Positions 31,262-39,549 of a DNA stretch of 64,000 bases are shown one piece after another. A program made the translations under genes and the position numbers. The first letter of the stretch is position 1, and each line of letters opens with the position of its first letter. This stretch comes from Isoalcanivorax pacificus W11-5 (GTDB lineage Bacteria > Pseudomonadota > Gammaproteobacteria > Pseudomonadales > Alcanivoracaceae), in NCBI RefSeq assembly GCF_000299335.2, contig NZ_CP004387.1, positions 620,001-684,000 on the forward strand, read 5' to 3'. Below the pieces are notes generated by a model that searched no databases, was not told where the DNA came from, and worked only from the letters and a program-made list of their open reading frames with translations.

Positions 31262-31485
31262 ACTGTCCTCCTGACGGATGAGCTGTTTTGCCTGACGATA
31301 CGCCAGCGGGCGGCAAACGCCACTGTCATTTTGCATCAGCGGTCGGGCGCAATGGTCAATCAGGGCGATTGTGCTGCCGGTCACAGAACGGGCCTCGGCG
31401 TTACAGCTTGTTACGCCTGCGGGGTGGTGCGGCGGCGCGGGTATTGGCACTTTGTCAGCGAGTTTTCAGCACGGGTCTTTCTGTA

Positions 31486-32613
31486 ATGAGCCGTTACCTG
31501 CGCGAGCAGTTCGAAGAAGTGGACCTGACGCCCGGCCGTGGCCGCCTCAGTGCGATGGTGTCCCTGGCGTTTGGCATGCTCGCTTTCACCGGCAGTTTCT
31601 GTTTTCTGTTTCCTGACTGGTTCACCACGCCGGAATTCCGGGCGCTGTATTCCGCCACCTGGTTGCGGGTGGCGCTGTATGCCGGCATTGCCGTGGCCTT
31701 TGTGGCCGGTTTTGTCAGTGTGTTGCGCCACGAGAACCGGCGTTACGGGCTGGTGGGCATGTTGCTGGCCTGCATGGCCGCGCTGTTCGGTTCCGGCCAG
31801 CTTGACGTGCCGCCCGTGGCCGGTCGCAGCGTGTACGCCGGGCTGGACTACTTTGTGCTGACGTTGCTGGTGCTCGGGCTGGTATTCATTCCGCTGGAGC
31901 GGGCGTTCGCCAAGGACCCGGCGCAAAAGACCCTGCGCAAGGGCTGGGTGACGGACATGAAATATTTCCTGTTCAGCCACGTCGGCCTGCAGTTGATCAG
32001 TTTCTTTACCATCATTCCGATCCAGGTGCTGCTGCACGACAAGGTGGATATCGGCTTCCAGCAGAAAATTGCCAGCCTGCCGCTGTGGGTGCAGTTCATC
32101 GGCATTCTGGTGGCGGTGGACTTCGGCACCTATTGGGCGCATCGGGCGATGCACGAAATTCCCGCCCTGTGGAAGATCCATGCGGTGCACCATTCCTCTG
32201 AGCAGATGGACTGGCTGGCGTCCTCCCGGCTGCATCTGGGCGAGATTCTGGTGAACCGTTTCCTGGGTTACCTGCCGATCTTCGTGCTCGGTTTTTCGCC
32301 TGCGGCGGTGTACGCCTATCTGGTGTTCATTTCCTTCCATGCGATCTTTATTCACGCCAATGTACGGTTCCGTTTTCCGGTGCTGCGCTGGCTGATCGCC
32401 ACACCTGAGTTCCACCACTGGCATCATTCTTCCGAAGACGAAGCGGTGGACAAGAATTACGCGGCGTTCCTGCCGGTCTATGACGTGCTGTTCGGAACGG
32501 TGTACATGCCGGACAAGCTGGCCAGCACGTACGGGACGCGCGCCAGCACGCAGGTGCCGGAGGGTGTGGTAAAACAGTTTCTGTTTCCGTTCCGGCGTAA
32601 CCGGCCAGCCTGA
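31486..32613 (+). CDS. Fatty acid hydroxylase / sterol desaturase family membrane protein
   Basis: A 375-residue polytopic protein. The three histidine clusters of the di-iron membrane hydroxylases are visible: HRAMHE, HAVHHSSE and EFHHWHHSSE. At least five hydrophobic segments are present in the N-terminal two-thirds. Such enzymes insert oxygen into, or desaturate, sterols and fatty acyl chains. It starts at the ATG at 31486, divergent from the Acr1-like gene. It ends just before the terminator in which the IS element sits. Confidence 0.88.
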   Translation: MSRYLREQFEEVDLTPGRGRLSAMVSLAFGMLAFTGSFCFLFPDWFTTPEFRALYSATWLRVALYAGIAVAFVAGFVSVLRHENRRYGLVGMLLACMAALFGSGQLDVPPVAGRSVYAGLDYFVLTLLVLGLVFIPLERAFAKDPAQKTLRKGWVTDMKYFLFSHVGLQLISFFTIIPIQVLLHDKVDIGFQQKIASLPLWVQFIGILVAVDFGTYWAHRAMHEIPALWKIHAVHHSSEQMDWLASSRLHLGEILVNRFLGYLPIFVLGFSPAAVYAYLVFISFHAIFIHANVRFRFPVLRWLIATPEFHHWHHSSEDEAVDKNYAAFLPVYDVLFGTVYMPDKLASTYGTRASTQVPEGVVKQFLFPFRRNRPA

Positions 32614-32640
32614 TCGGCCGGGTGGGATGGGATAAAAAAG

Positions 32641-32661
32641 AAAGGCGCCTGTGGCGCCTTT
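32641..32661. repeat. Left copy of duplicated terminator (IS target site)
   Basis: A 21-bp palindrome with 9-bp arms AAAGGCGCC / GGCGCCTTT around a TGT loop. It is identical to 34243-34263 on the other side of the IS. The A run on its left (32634-32639) becomes a T run for minus-strand transcription, so the undisrupted site was probably a bidirectional terminator between the desaturase and acyl-CoA reductase genes. Confidence 0.85.
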
Positions 32662-32673
32662 CAGATCGCTGAC

Positions 32674-32697
32674 AAACCCCGGTTATCCGGGGTTTTT
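32674..32697 (+). terminator. Inward-facing terminator in left end of the IS
   Basis: A perfect 9-bp stem AAACCCCGG / CCGGGGTTT with a TTAT loop, followed by TT, giving a five-T run. It faces plus-strand transcription entering from the desaturase gene. It overlaps the terminal inverted repeat of the IS. Confidence 0.8.
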
Positions 32698-32843
32698 CAT
32701 TTCTGCAGTTGGGATGTGTGACGTTCGGCAGGTCATTTTCGCTGGGTGGGATAGTCGGCGACATGGCTTGATTCAGAGGGCCAAAGGGCGTTGCGGAAGC
32801 GAGGGAGGCTGGCATAGCGCCGGAGAGAGGGCCAGAGGGCTTC

Positions 32844-34187
32844 TTACCCTGCCAGCAAGGCGATTTTCTTGATGTTCTGAGCCGCCGCCGTCAGCAGACA
32901 CTGCGCCTGCACCTTGTCCCGGCCACGGTAGCGGGCATAGCGGTATTGATGCAGCTCCTTGGCGTCGGCGAAGCTGCGCTCCACCGTTTCTTTTCGGCGT
33001 TGGTAGATCGCCTTGCCCCATTCCGTCAGGCGGTGAGCATCCTGGCGTTCCCGGCTGTCTTCCCAGACATGGCGGGTGATGATCTTGATGTGTTTGGCGT
33101 GTTGGGTGCAGCGGGAGAGCAGCGGACATGCCTGGCAGATCGCCGGGTCTGACTGGTAGTGCCGGTAGCCTGTACGGCTGGTGGTTTTATAGGGCAAGTC
33201 CTGCCCTTGCGGGCACCGGTAGCTGTCGGTGTCGGGTTGGTAGTGGAATTCCCGCTTGTAGAGGTATCCCTTCCGGTGCGTGGGGCGACGGTAGCCAAAG
33301 ACGGCTTTGATCTGCTCGTCCTCCAGTCCCTTGCTGATCGCGGTGGTGTGGTAACCGGCATCCAGCCCGACATGAGTGACGTCGAACCCGAAGCGCTCTT
33401 TCTGCCGTCTCAGGCGGGCCATGTAGGGCACGGCATCGTGTACATTGCCCGCACTGACGTGCACATCGGTGATGATGTTGGCCTTGCTGTCCACAGTACG
33501 GTGATCCAGATAGAAGAACCCTTGGGGCTTGTTGTCCCGGGTCATGTAACCACTCTCAGGGTCCGTCGTGCTCTGCTTGATCTCCCGAGCCGCTGCCGGC
33601 CTGGACGCCGGCCGCAAGGGCTTTTTTCCGTGAGCTAACCGGTCCTCCTCCACTGCCCGATCCAGGTCATCCAGATACGCCTGCCGCAGGGGTTCAACCC
33701 GAGCCTTGGTCCACTTGCCCTTGTTGGCATTGGCCTTGAGGTGAGTAGAATCCGTGTACAACACCTCCCCGGACACCAGTTTGCGGCGCATCGCCTGCAA
33801 CACAATCTCGTCAAATATCTGCTGATAGATATCCGAGTCGTTGAACCGACGCCGACGGTTCTGGCTCAGGGTGCTGGCATCCGGCACCTTGTCCGTTAGC
33901 GTCAGCCCCAGAAACCACCGGTAGGCGACGTTCACCTGCACTTCCCGGATCAACTGACGTTCACTGCGAACACCGAACAGGTAACCCAGCAACAGCAGCT
34001 TGAACATCAGGGTCGGATCCAGTGCTGGCCGACCGTTGTCAGCACAGTACAACGCCTTCACCCGATCATGGATAAAGCTGAAGTCGATGTGTTTATCCAC
34101 CTTGCGAAGCAGGTGGTCCGGCGGGACAAGTTCATCAATACAGACGAACTCGAGTGTGGATTGGGTCGGAGCGCGGTCTTTTAGCAT
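32844..34187 (-). CDS. IS1182-family transposase
   Basis: A 447-residue DDE transposase. The N-terminal part (STLEFVCIDELVPPDHLLRK) and DPTLMFKLLLLGYLFGVRSE are typical of IS1182-type proteins. The catalytic acids fit LYTDSTHLKANANKGK, HVGLDAGYHTTAI and ETVERSFADAKELHQ. A cysteine-containing insert (CPQGQD...CQACPLLSRC) lies before the glutamate. The frame is intact. There is no clear Shine-Dalgarno, and TATAAT on the minus strand (34194-34199) ends 6 nt before the ATG, so the mRNA could be leaderless. Confidence 0.93.
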   Translation of the reverse strand: MLKDRAPTQSTLEFVCIDELVPPDHLLRKVDKHIDFSFIHDRVKALYCADNGRPALDPTLMFKLLLLGYLFGVRSERQLIREVQVNVAYRWFLGLTLTDKVPDASTLSQNRRRRFNDSDIYQQIFDEIVLQAMRRKLVSGEVLYTDSTHLKANANKGKWTKARVEPLRQAYLDDLDRAVEEDRLAHGKKPLRPASRPAAAREIKQSTTDPESGYMTRDNKPQGFFYLDHRTVDSKANIITDVHVSAGNVHDAVPYMARLRRQKERFGFDVTHVGLDAGYHTTAISKGLEDEQIKAVFGYRRPTHRKGYLYKREFHYQPDTDSYRCPQGQDLPYKTTSRTGYRHYQSDPAICQACPLLSRCTQHAKHIKIITRHVWEDSRERQDAHRLTEWGKAIYQRRKETVERSFADAKELHQYRYARYRGRDKVQAQCLLTAAAQNIKKIALLAG

Positions 34188-34201
34188 GCCCCGATTATAG
34201 A

Positions 34202-34230
34202 AAAGCCCTCACCACGAGGGCGAGGGCTTT
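34202..34230 (-). terminator. Inward-facing terminator in right end of the IS
   Basis: AAAGCCCTC (34202-34210) pairs with GAGGGCTTT (34222-34230), with an alternative inner pairing GCCCTC/GAGGGC around ACCAC. Read on the minus strand it ends in TTTTCT, so it can stop transcription coming from the acyl-CoA reductase gene before it reaches the transposase. Confidence 0.65.
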
Positions 34231-34242
34231 GTCAGCAGTCTG

Positions 34243-34263
34243 AAAGGCGCCTGTGGCGCCTTT
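34243..34263. repeat. Right copy of duplicated terminator (IS target site)
   Basis: Identical to 32641-32661: arms AAAGGCGCC / GGCGCCTTT with a TGT loop. It lies 20 nt past the stop of the fatty acyl-CoA reductase gene. Confidence 0.85.
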
Positions 34264-34283
34264 CCTGTTTCACCCGGCAGGTA

Positions 34284-36299
34284 TTACCAGTGAATGCCCT
34301 TGAACAGCCGTGAAAACGCCTGCTGCTCGCGGCTGATCTTCTTCGGTGTGTTTTCCTTCTGACCCATGGCAGCGGCAGAATCGGCAAAGATCTTGTAGCC
34401 GGTGTTCATGATGGTTTCGGTGATTTTCGGCGTCAGGAAATGCATCACCGAGCCAAGAATGCCGAGGTTGGTGGCGATCCGTTTCGGCTGGCGGATGATG
34501 GCGTCGCTGATCATGTCGGCCGCCTGGCTCGGGCTGATGGTCGGTACATGATTGTAGATCTTGGTCGGCGCGATCATCGGTGTGCGCACCAGCGGCATGT
34601 TGATGGTGGTGAAGCGGATGCCCTGGTGGGCCATCTCCGAGGCGGCGCAGCGGCTGAAGGCATCCAGGGCTGCTTTCGAGGCCACATAGGCGGAGAAGCG
34701 CGGCGCATTGGTCAGCACGCCAATGGACGAAATGTTGATGATGTGACCGCCACCCTGCTCGGTCATCGACGGCAGCAGTTTCATGATCAGCCGCAGTGCA
34801 CCGAAATAGTTGAGCTGCATGGTGCGTTCGAAATCGTGGAAGCGGTCCAGCGCGTGCATTACGGAGCGGCGGATGGAGCGGCCGGCGTTGTTGACCAGAA
34901 TGTCGACACGGCCATGGTCCTTGAGCACTTCTTCCACCAGCGCATCGCAGCTGGCCAGGTCGGACACGTCGCAGCTGTAGGCCTGTGCGCGGCCACCGAT
35001 CTTGGCGATTTCTTCCAGCGTTTCGTCGAGCTTTTCCTTGGTGCGGGCGACCACCAGCACATAGGCGCCGGCCCGGGCCAGTTTCAGTGCCGTGGCCTTG
35101 CCGATGCCGGAGGTGGCGCCGGTGACCATGACCACCTTGTCGGCCACACGTTCTTCCAGTGTCGGCAGCGGTTGCAGCTCATCGGCGCGGTCGTCGCGCT
35201 CCGGGTCCAGGTGATTGGCCCAGTAGTCCCACAGCATCTGCGCATAGATTTCCAGTTCGGGCGCCTGGATGCCGCTGCCTTCCAGTGCCGCACGGGTGCG
35301 TTCGTTGGCGTAGGTCGTCGGGAAGGTCAGGAATTTCAGCGTTGCCTCGGGAATGTCGAGGCTTTCCAGCGCCTGATTAAGCAGGAACTTGCTCGGCGGC
35401 AGGCTGGCCACGCCCTTGCGCAGCATGCCGATACCCGGCAAGGCACGGAACAGGCTGTTGTCCAGGCGCACCGCCATTTTCGGGGCATCGGCCACGGCGG
35501 CGAAGATGTTCACCACCTCACCCAGGCTGTAGTGACGGTCGGCGGTGAGGTGGAAACATTCGCCATCGCCGTCGGGCTGGTGTGCCAGGTGATCAATGGC
35601 ATCGGCCACGAAATCCACCGGCACGATATTGAAGCGGCCACCCTCGACCCCGAGCAGCGGAATCCAGGGGGGCAGCAGATCGTGCAGGCGCTGGATCAGC
35701 TTGAACAGATAATAGGGGCCATCAATCTTGTCCATCTCGCCGGACTGCGAGTGGCCGACCACCATGGACGGGCGATAAATGCGCACCGGCAATTTGGCTT
35801 CCTCACGCACCAGCCGCTCGGACTCGTGCTTGGTGTAGAGGTAAGGGTCGCTGAGCGGGCCGGCTTCCTCGAACATGGTTTCGTCGAACGTGCCTTCATA
35901 CAGGCCGCCGGCGGCCACTGAGCTGACGTGGTGGAAGCATTTGGCACCCAGCTCCTCGGCCAGTTTCAGGGCCTGCCGGGTGCCTTCGATATTGGTCACC
36001 TGCTGGCTTTCGGCGTCCATGTTCAGGTCATAGATGGCAGCCAGATGCATGAACTGGTCGATTTGACCCTTGAGGTCGTCGCGCTCGCGCTTGCTCACGC
36101 CCAGCAGCTTGCGGGTCATGTCGCCCTTGATCGCCACCAGTTGCTCCGGCTCGGCTTTCAGGCGCTTGCGCAGCGCGTCGAGCTTGTACTCGGAGCCTGG
36201 GCGCACCAGCGCGAACACACGGGTGCCCGGCCGTTTGAGCAGGCGGGCAACAAGAAAACGACCGATAAAGCCGGTAGCGCCGGTGACGAAGTAATTCAT
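34284..36299 (-). CDS. Two-domain fatty acyl-CoA reductase (alcohol-forming type)
   Basis: A 671-residue fusion. Residues 1-370 form an extended-SDR/male-sterility-type reductase (MNYFVTGATGFIGRFL; active Tyr/Lys in PYLYTKHESERLV). Residues about 385-671 form a classical SDR (VVMVTGATSGIGKATALKLA; RFSAYVASKAALDAFSRCAA). This architecture and many local identities match the Marinobacter enzyme (Maqu_2507), which reduces fatty acyl-CoA to fatty alcohol for wax ester synthesis. It is divergent from a FabR-like regulator. The nearby Acr1-like SDR resembles its C-terminal half. Confidence 0.88.
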   Translation of the reverse strand: MNYFVTGATGFIGRFLVARLLKRPGTRVFALVRPGSEYKLDALRKRLKAEPEQLVAIKGDMTRKLLGVSKRERDDLKGQIDQFMHLAAIYDLNMDAESQQVTNIEGTRQALKLAEELGAKCFHHVSSVAAGGLYEGTFDETMFEEAGPLSDPYLYTKHESERLVREEAKLPVRIYRPSMVVGHSQSGEMDKIDGPYYLFKLIQRLHDLLPPWIPLLGVEGGRFNIVPVDFVADAIDHLAHQPDGDGECFHLTADRHYSLGEVVNIFAAVADAPKMAVRLDNSLFRALPGIGMLRKGVASLPPSKFLLNQALESLDIPEATLKFLTFPTTYANERTRAALEGSGIQAPELEIYAQMLWDYWANHLDPERDDRADELQPLPTLEERVADKVVMVTGATSGIGKATALKLARAGAYVLVVARTKEKLDETLEEIAKIGGRAQAYSCDVSDLASCDALVEEVLKDHGRVDILVNNAGRSIRRSVMHALDRFHDFERTMQLNYFGALRLIMKLLPSMTEQGGGHIINISSIGVLTNAPRFSAYVASKAALDAFSRCAASEMAHQGIRFTTINMPLVRTPMIAPTKIYNHVPTISPSQAADMISDAIIRQPKRIATNLGILGSVMHFLTPKITETIMNTGYKIFADSAAAMGQKENTPKKISREQQAFSRLFKGIHW

Positions 36300-36672
36300 G
36301 GAACGGACCCCTTTTTGCTTCCCTGTTGTGGACCGCTGAGCGCACAGCGGCGTGACATTGATTCCTGCGTGGCCTGGCGCTCTCTCTCGGCGCCCTTGGC
36401 TGGCTACGCTGTCCCGCCCCTGCGGGCGGCCGTAATTGTCCTGTGTGATAGTCGCCCCGCCATGTGACAGCCGTCCAGCGGAGGCCGCCGGATGCCTTGC
36501 AGGTTTTTTGCCAAGTGGGCATTTCGACTAACAAGTGTGCGGCGAATTCTGGTGTCGAAAGAGTCGCCTGTCAATAATCAGTACAAAAAAAGCACAAAAT
36601 AAGAAGTTGTGATGTCAGATTGATCAATATAGGCTAACAACTGTTCTGCGAATATAGGCTTATGAGTCAGCC
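36300..36672. other. 373-nt divergent intergenic region with a 10-bp direct repeat
   Basis: The region separates the acyl-CoA reductase from the FabR-like gene and should hold both promoters. The reductase-proximal half is GC-rich and the regulator-proximal half AT-rich (36570-36660). AATATAGGCT occurs at 36626-36635 and again at 36651-36660, one 25-bp period apart, directly before the regulator start. It may be an operator or duplicated -10 region. No gene is supported. Confidence 0.45.
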
Positions 36673-37311
36673 ATGAGTACGCTTTCCCGCGCTGAAAAGA
36701 AACAACATACCCGTGAACGTATCCTCCTGGCGACGCTGTCGCTGATCACGGAGGGCCGCAGCCTGGACAGCCTGGGCCTGCGCGAAGTCGCGCGTGCGGC
36801 CGACCTGGCGCCGACGTCCCTGTACAACCATTTTCCGGATATGGAGGCGCTCGGGCTGGCGCTGGTGGAGCAGGCCTGCACCCGCCTGCGTGAACGCATG
36901 CGCGAAGGCCGGCAGGCGCTGATCAAGGGACAGGCCACCACCGCGATTCGCAGCATGATAGAGCGCTTTATCCGCTATCTGGACGATCATCAGATCGAGT
37001 TCCGCCTGCTGGTGCGTCAGCGCCTGGGGCCATCGCCGGTGTACCAGAAGCGTATCCACCGGGCGCTGCAACTGCTGGTGGAAGAGCTGGCCGACGACGT
37101 GCGGCAAGTGGTCGCCACTCGTGTCCAGGTGCCGGTGAACGTGGAGGCGGAAGCCGAGGCGGCGGTGGCGATCATGTTCGGTTTCGGCATCCTGGCGCTG
37201 GATATGTCACCGGACACCCGCGCCCTGCAGTTGCCGCGCCTGGAGGTGCAACTGCAGATGGTATTTCTGGGCGGGCGGGCGATGGCGGCAGGCATGCGAC
37301 TTGACAGTTGA
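36673..37311 (+). CDS. FabR-like TetR-family transcriptional regulator
   Basis: A 212-residue protein. The N-terminal helix-turn-helix (LGLREVARAADLAPTSLYNHF) closely follows E. coli FabR, as does the next stretch, LRERMREGRQALIKG. FabR represses unsaturated fatty acid synthesis genes in response to acyl-thioester composition. The C-terminal ligand domain is of matching length. Divergent placement next to the fatty acyl-CoA reductase suggests that it controls that gene. Start ATG at 36673; an ATG at 36662 is out of frame. Confidence 0.82.
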   Translation: MSTLSRAEKKQHTRERILLATLSLITEGRSLDSLGLREVARAADLAPTSLYNHFPDMEALGLALVEQACTRLRERMREGRQALIKGQATTAIRSMIERFIRYLDDHQIEFRLLVRQRLGPSPVYQKRIHRALQLLVEELADDVRQVVATRVQVPVNVEAEAEAAVAIMFGFGILALDMSPDTRALQLPRLEVQLQMVFLGGRAMAAGMRLDS

Positions 37312-37435
37312 TGGATTTGTGAGGTTTATCCCATAACTTCATGACGGGGCTGATAAAAACGTGACGAACGGCCTTGCTGATCATGAGTGGCTACTTTAAA
37401 AAGTGAAGATAACTCACTGATTCGTGGAGTCAGCG

Positions 37436-37774
37436 ATGCACTTCAATCCCTGTGATCCCTATGATGCAGCTGCCCTGTACGACATGTGGCTCAATTGCCA
37501 GGGCTGTCCTGCCACCTTCGATTTCGAACCGTCACGGCCGCTCGGGCTGGACTACTACCATGACATCGGCCAGCGGGCGAAGGCGGAGCGCTGGGTGGTG
37601 CGCGAGCAGGACGACCCGTCCGATCCGCTGGGGGTCTCCTACCTGGTGCTCTGTGCCTGTTGTGGTGACCGTTTCGGCATGGTGCCGGAGGCGGCCCTGC
37701 GCCGGGCACCGGCGCCGGTGATCGCGGAAATCTGCTCGGCGCTGCGGGACGCCGAGGCCGGTGTTGCCGCATAG
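37436..37774 (+). CDS. Small cysteine-rich protein of unknown function
   Basis: A 112-residue acidic protein from the ATG at 37436 (a GTG at 37424 is also in frame). Two CxxC-like clusters, CQGC near residue 26 and CACC near residue 74, could bind a metal. No signal peptide or membrane segment is seen. I do not recognise the family. It sits alone between the regulator and the nitroreductase. Confidence 0.65.
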   Translation: MHFNPCDPYDAAALYDMWLNCQGCPATFDFEPSRPLGLDYYHDIGQRAKAERWVVREQDDPSDPLGVSYLVLCACCGDRFGMVPEAALRRAPAPVIAEICSALRDAEAGVAA

Positions 37775-37915
37775 CGTAAGTCTCACGAAGTAAGTGACTG
37801 CACACTCAGGGTGGCGGAAGTGTCGCGGCTGCCCACGCCGTGGTTGCTTTCGCCATGGTCCCCGCCTTTGTGCCGCTCCTATAGTGCGTGCTCTGCATTC
37901 GCCCAAGGAGACGCC

Positions 37916-38593
37916 ATGACCGCCGCCGATATGAGCCTGGAGCAGGCCCTGCACACCCGCCGCTCCGTGCGCGGCTTTCTCGACACACCGGTGCCCCGCG
38001 AGACACTGGATGCCGTATTCGCATTGGCACAACTCACCCCCAGCAACTGCAATATCCAGCCCTGGCGCGCCCTGGTGGCCTCCGGCAGCGTCCGTGACAC
38101 CCTGCGTGCGCGCATGGTCGAGAAGGCCGGCAACGGCATCATGATCAATCCCGATTTTGAAGCCATGCCCACCTTCGAGGGTGAATACCGGCGCCGCCAG
38201 GTGGATTGCGCCGTCGAGCTGTATAGCAACATGGGCATCGCCCGCGACGACAAGGCCGGCCGTACACGCGCCGTGCTGCGCAACTTTGAACTGTTTGATG
38301 CGCCGCATGTGGTGTTCATTGGCATGGACCGGCGCTTCGGCGTCACGGTAGCGCTGGATGTGGGCATGTATATCCAGAGCCTGATGCTGGCCATGACGGC
38401 CTTTGGTATCGGCTCCTGTGCCCAGGGCAGCATGCGTTACTACCCGGACGACGTGCGCGAGGTGTTCGATGAGCCCGACAGCACCGCCATCCTGTGCGGC
38501 ATCAGCTTCGGATACGAAGACGTCGCCGTGCCGGCCAACCGCACCCGCGTCGGGCGTGACCCGCTGGCTGCGAGTGTGGTGTTCAGCGGCTGA
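37916..38593 (+). CDS. Nitroreductase-family protein
   Basis: A 225-residue FMN-dependent oxidoreductase. Family landmarks are the N-terminal HTRRSVRGFLDTPVP (FMN phosphate contact), LTPSNCNIQPWRALVASG and the C-terminal LCGISFGYEDVAVPANRTR. AAGGAG at 37905-37910 supports the ATG at 37916. The substrate is unknown; such enzymes reduce quinones, nitroaromatics or enones with NAD(P)H. Confidence 0.9.
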   Translation: MTAADMSLEQALHTRRSVRGFLDTPVPRETLDAVFALAQLTPSNCNIQPWRALVASGSVRDTLRARMVEKAGNGIMINPDFEAMPTFEGEYRRRQVDCAVELYSNMGIARDDKAGRTRAVLRNFELFDAPHVVFIGMDRRFGVTVALDVGMYIQSLMLAMTAFGIGSCAQGSMRYYPDDVREVFDEPDSTAILCGISFGYEDVAVPANRTRVGRDPLAASVVFSG

Positions 38594-38664
38594 CGGCGGT
38601 TGGCCCACCTGGCGGTGGCGACCGCGATACAATCGCGGTTTTCCACCGCTTCGGGAGCCCAGGG

Positions 38665-39504
38665 ATGAGCATTCTCCACCCCCTTCGTGACGACGACACC
38701 CTGACGGATTTCAGCGTCAGTGAATTCACCCATGCCGGCTATACCTACCCGGTGTTTCGGCAGGGCGAAGGGCCGGCGGTGCTGATCGTGCACGAGGTGC
38801 CGGGTATCACGCCGGAAGTGGCACGTTTTGCCCGGCGTGTGGCGGCGGAAGGTTTCACTGTGCTGATGCCGAGTTTGTTCGGCACGCCGGGCCGGCATTT
38901 TTCGCCGGGCTACGTGGCGCAACAGATGGCGATGACCTGTGTGCGCAAGGAATTTTCCGTGCTGGCAGCCAACCGCACCAGCCCGGTGACTGATTTCCTG
39001 CGCGGTCTGAGCCGGGCTGCGCACGAGGAACTGGGTGGTGCCGTGGGTGCCATCGGCATGTGCCTGACCGGCAATTTCGCGCTGGCACTGGCACTGGATC
39101 CCTGGGTGAAGGCCCCTGTGCTCAGCCAGCCTTCGCTGCCGCTGGGCCTGACGCCCGGCCTGCGGCGGGCGGTGCACCTGGCGCCGGCCGATGTGGCGCG
39201 CCTGCGCCAGCGCATGGACGAGGAGCAGTTGAAGGTGCTGGGGCTGCGCTTCACGGCCGATACCCTGTGCGGCGGCAGCCGCTTCAAGGCGCTGCGCGAG
39301 CGGCTCGGGCCGGGTTTCGAGGGGATCGAGATCTCCTCCCGCCCCGGCAACCCGCACGGTATCGTGCCGGTGGCGCACTCGGTGGTGACCACCGATCTCG
39401 TGGACGAGGCCGGCCATCCGACCCGCCAGGCGCTGGATCGCGTGCTCGGCTTCTTCCGGGAGGCGCTGCAGGAGGCCCCTGCGGCGTCCGGGGGCGGAGT
39501 GTGA
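38665..39504 (+). CDS. Dienelactone hydrolase-family alpha/beta hydrolase
   Basis: A 279-residue protein. The nucleophile elbow is GAIGMCLTGNFAL with Cys133, as in dienelactone hydrolases that use Cys rather than Ser. VLIVHEVPGITPEVARFARR precedes it and matches the family's oxyanion region. The likely acid/base residues lie toward the C-terminus (RPGNPHGIVPVAHS). The physiological substrate is unknown. It follows the nitroreductase on the same strand by 71 nt. Confidence 0.85.
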   Translation: MSILHPLRDDDTLTDFSVSEFTHAGYTYPVFRQGEGPAVLIVHEVPGITPEVARFARRVAAEGFTVLMPSLFGTPGRHFSPGYVAQQMAMTCVRKEFSVLAANRTSPVTDFLRGLSRAAHEELGGAVGAIGMCLTGNFALALALDPWVKAPVLSQPSLPLGLTPGLRRAVHLAPADVARLRQRMDEEQLKVLGLRFTADTLCGGSRFKALRERLGPGFEGIEISSRPGNPHGIVPVAHSVVTTDLVDEAGHPTRQALDRVLGFFREALQEAPAASGGGV

Positions 39505-39549
39505 TAGACTCCCGCGCCTTGTAACCCAGGCAGGCGCTATCAGTCACGC

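Larger units (their letters stand above)
32662..34242 (-). mobile_element. IS1182-family insertion sequence
   Basis: A 1581-bp element. The left end CAGATCGCTGACAAACCCC and the right end (read inward) CAGACTGCTGACAAAGCCC are imperfect terminal inverted repeats. It carries one transposase gene on the minus strand, apparently intact. It is flanked by a 21-bp duplication of a complete terminator hairpin. Both ends contain further hairpins that can terminate incoming transcription. The exact boundary could shift by one base because C/G occurs at both junctions. Confidence 0.88.

Noticed and set aside
32770-32779. ATTCAGAGGG inside the IS as another end of the 53.7-kb element
   Set aside because: Only 9 bases match and the rest differs; expected by chance.
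34440-35921. A 493-codon plus-strand open frame opposite the fatty acyl-CoA reductase
   Set aside because: Shadow of the two-domain reductase; composition is typical of antisense frames.
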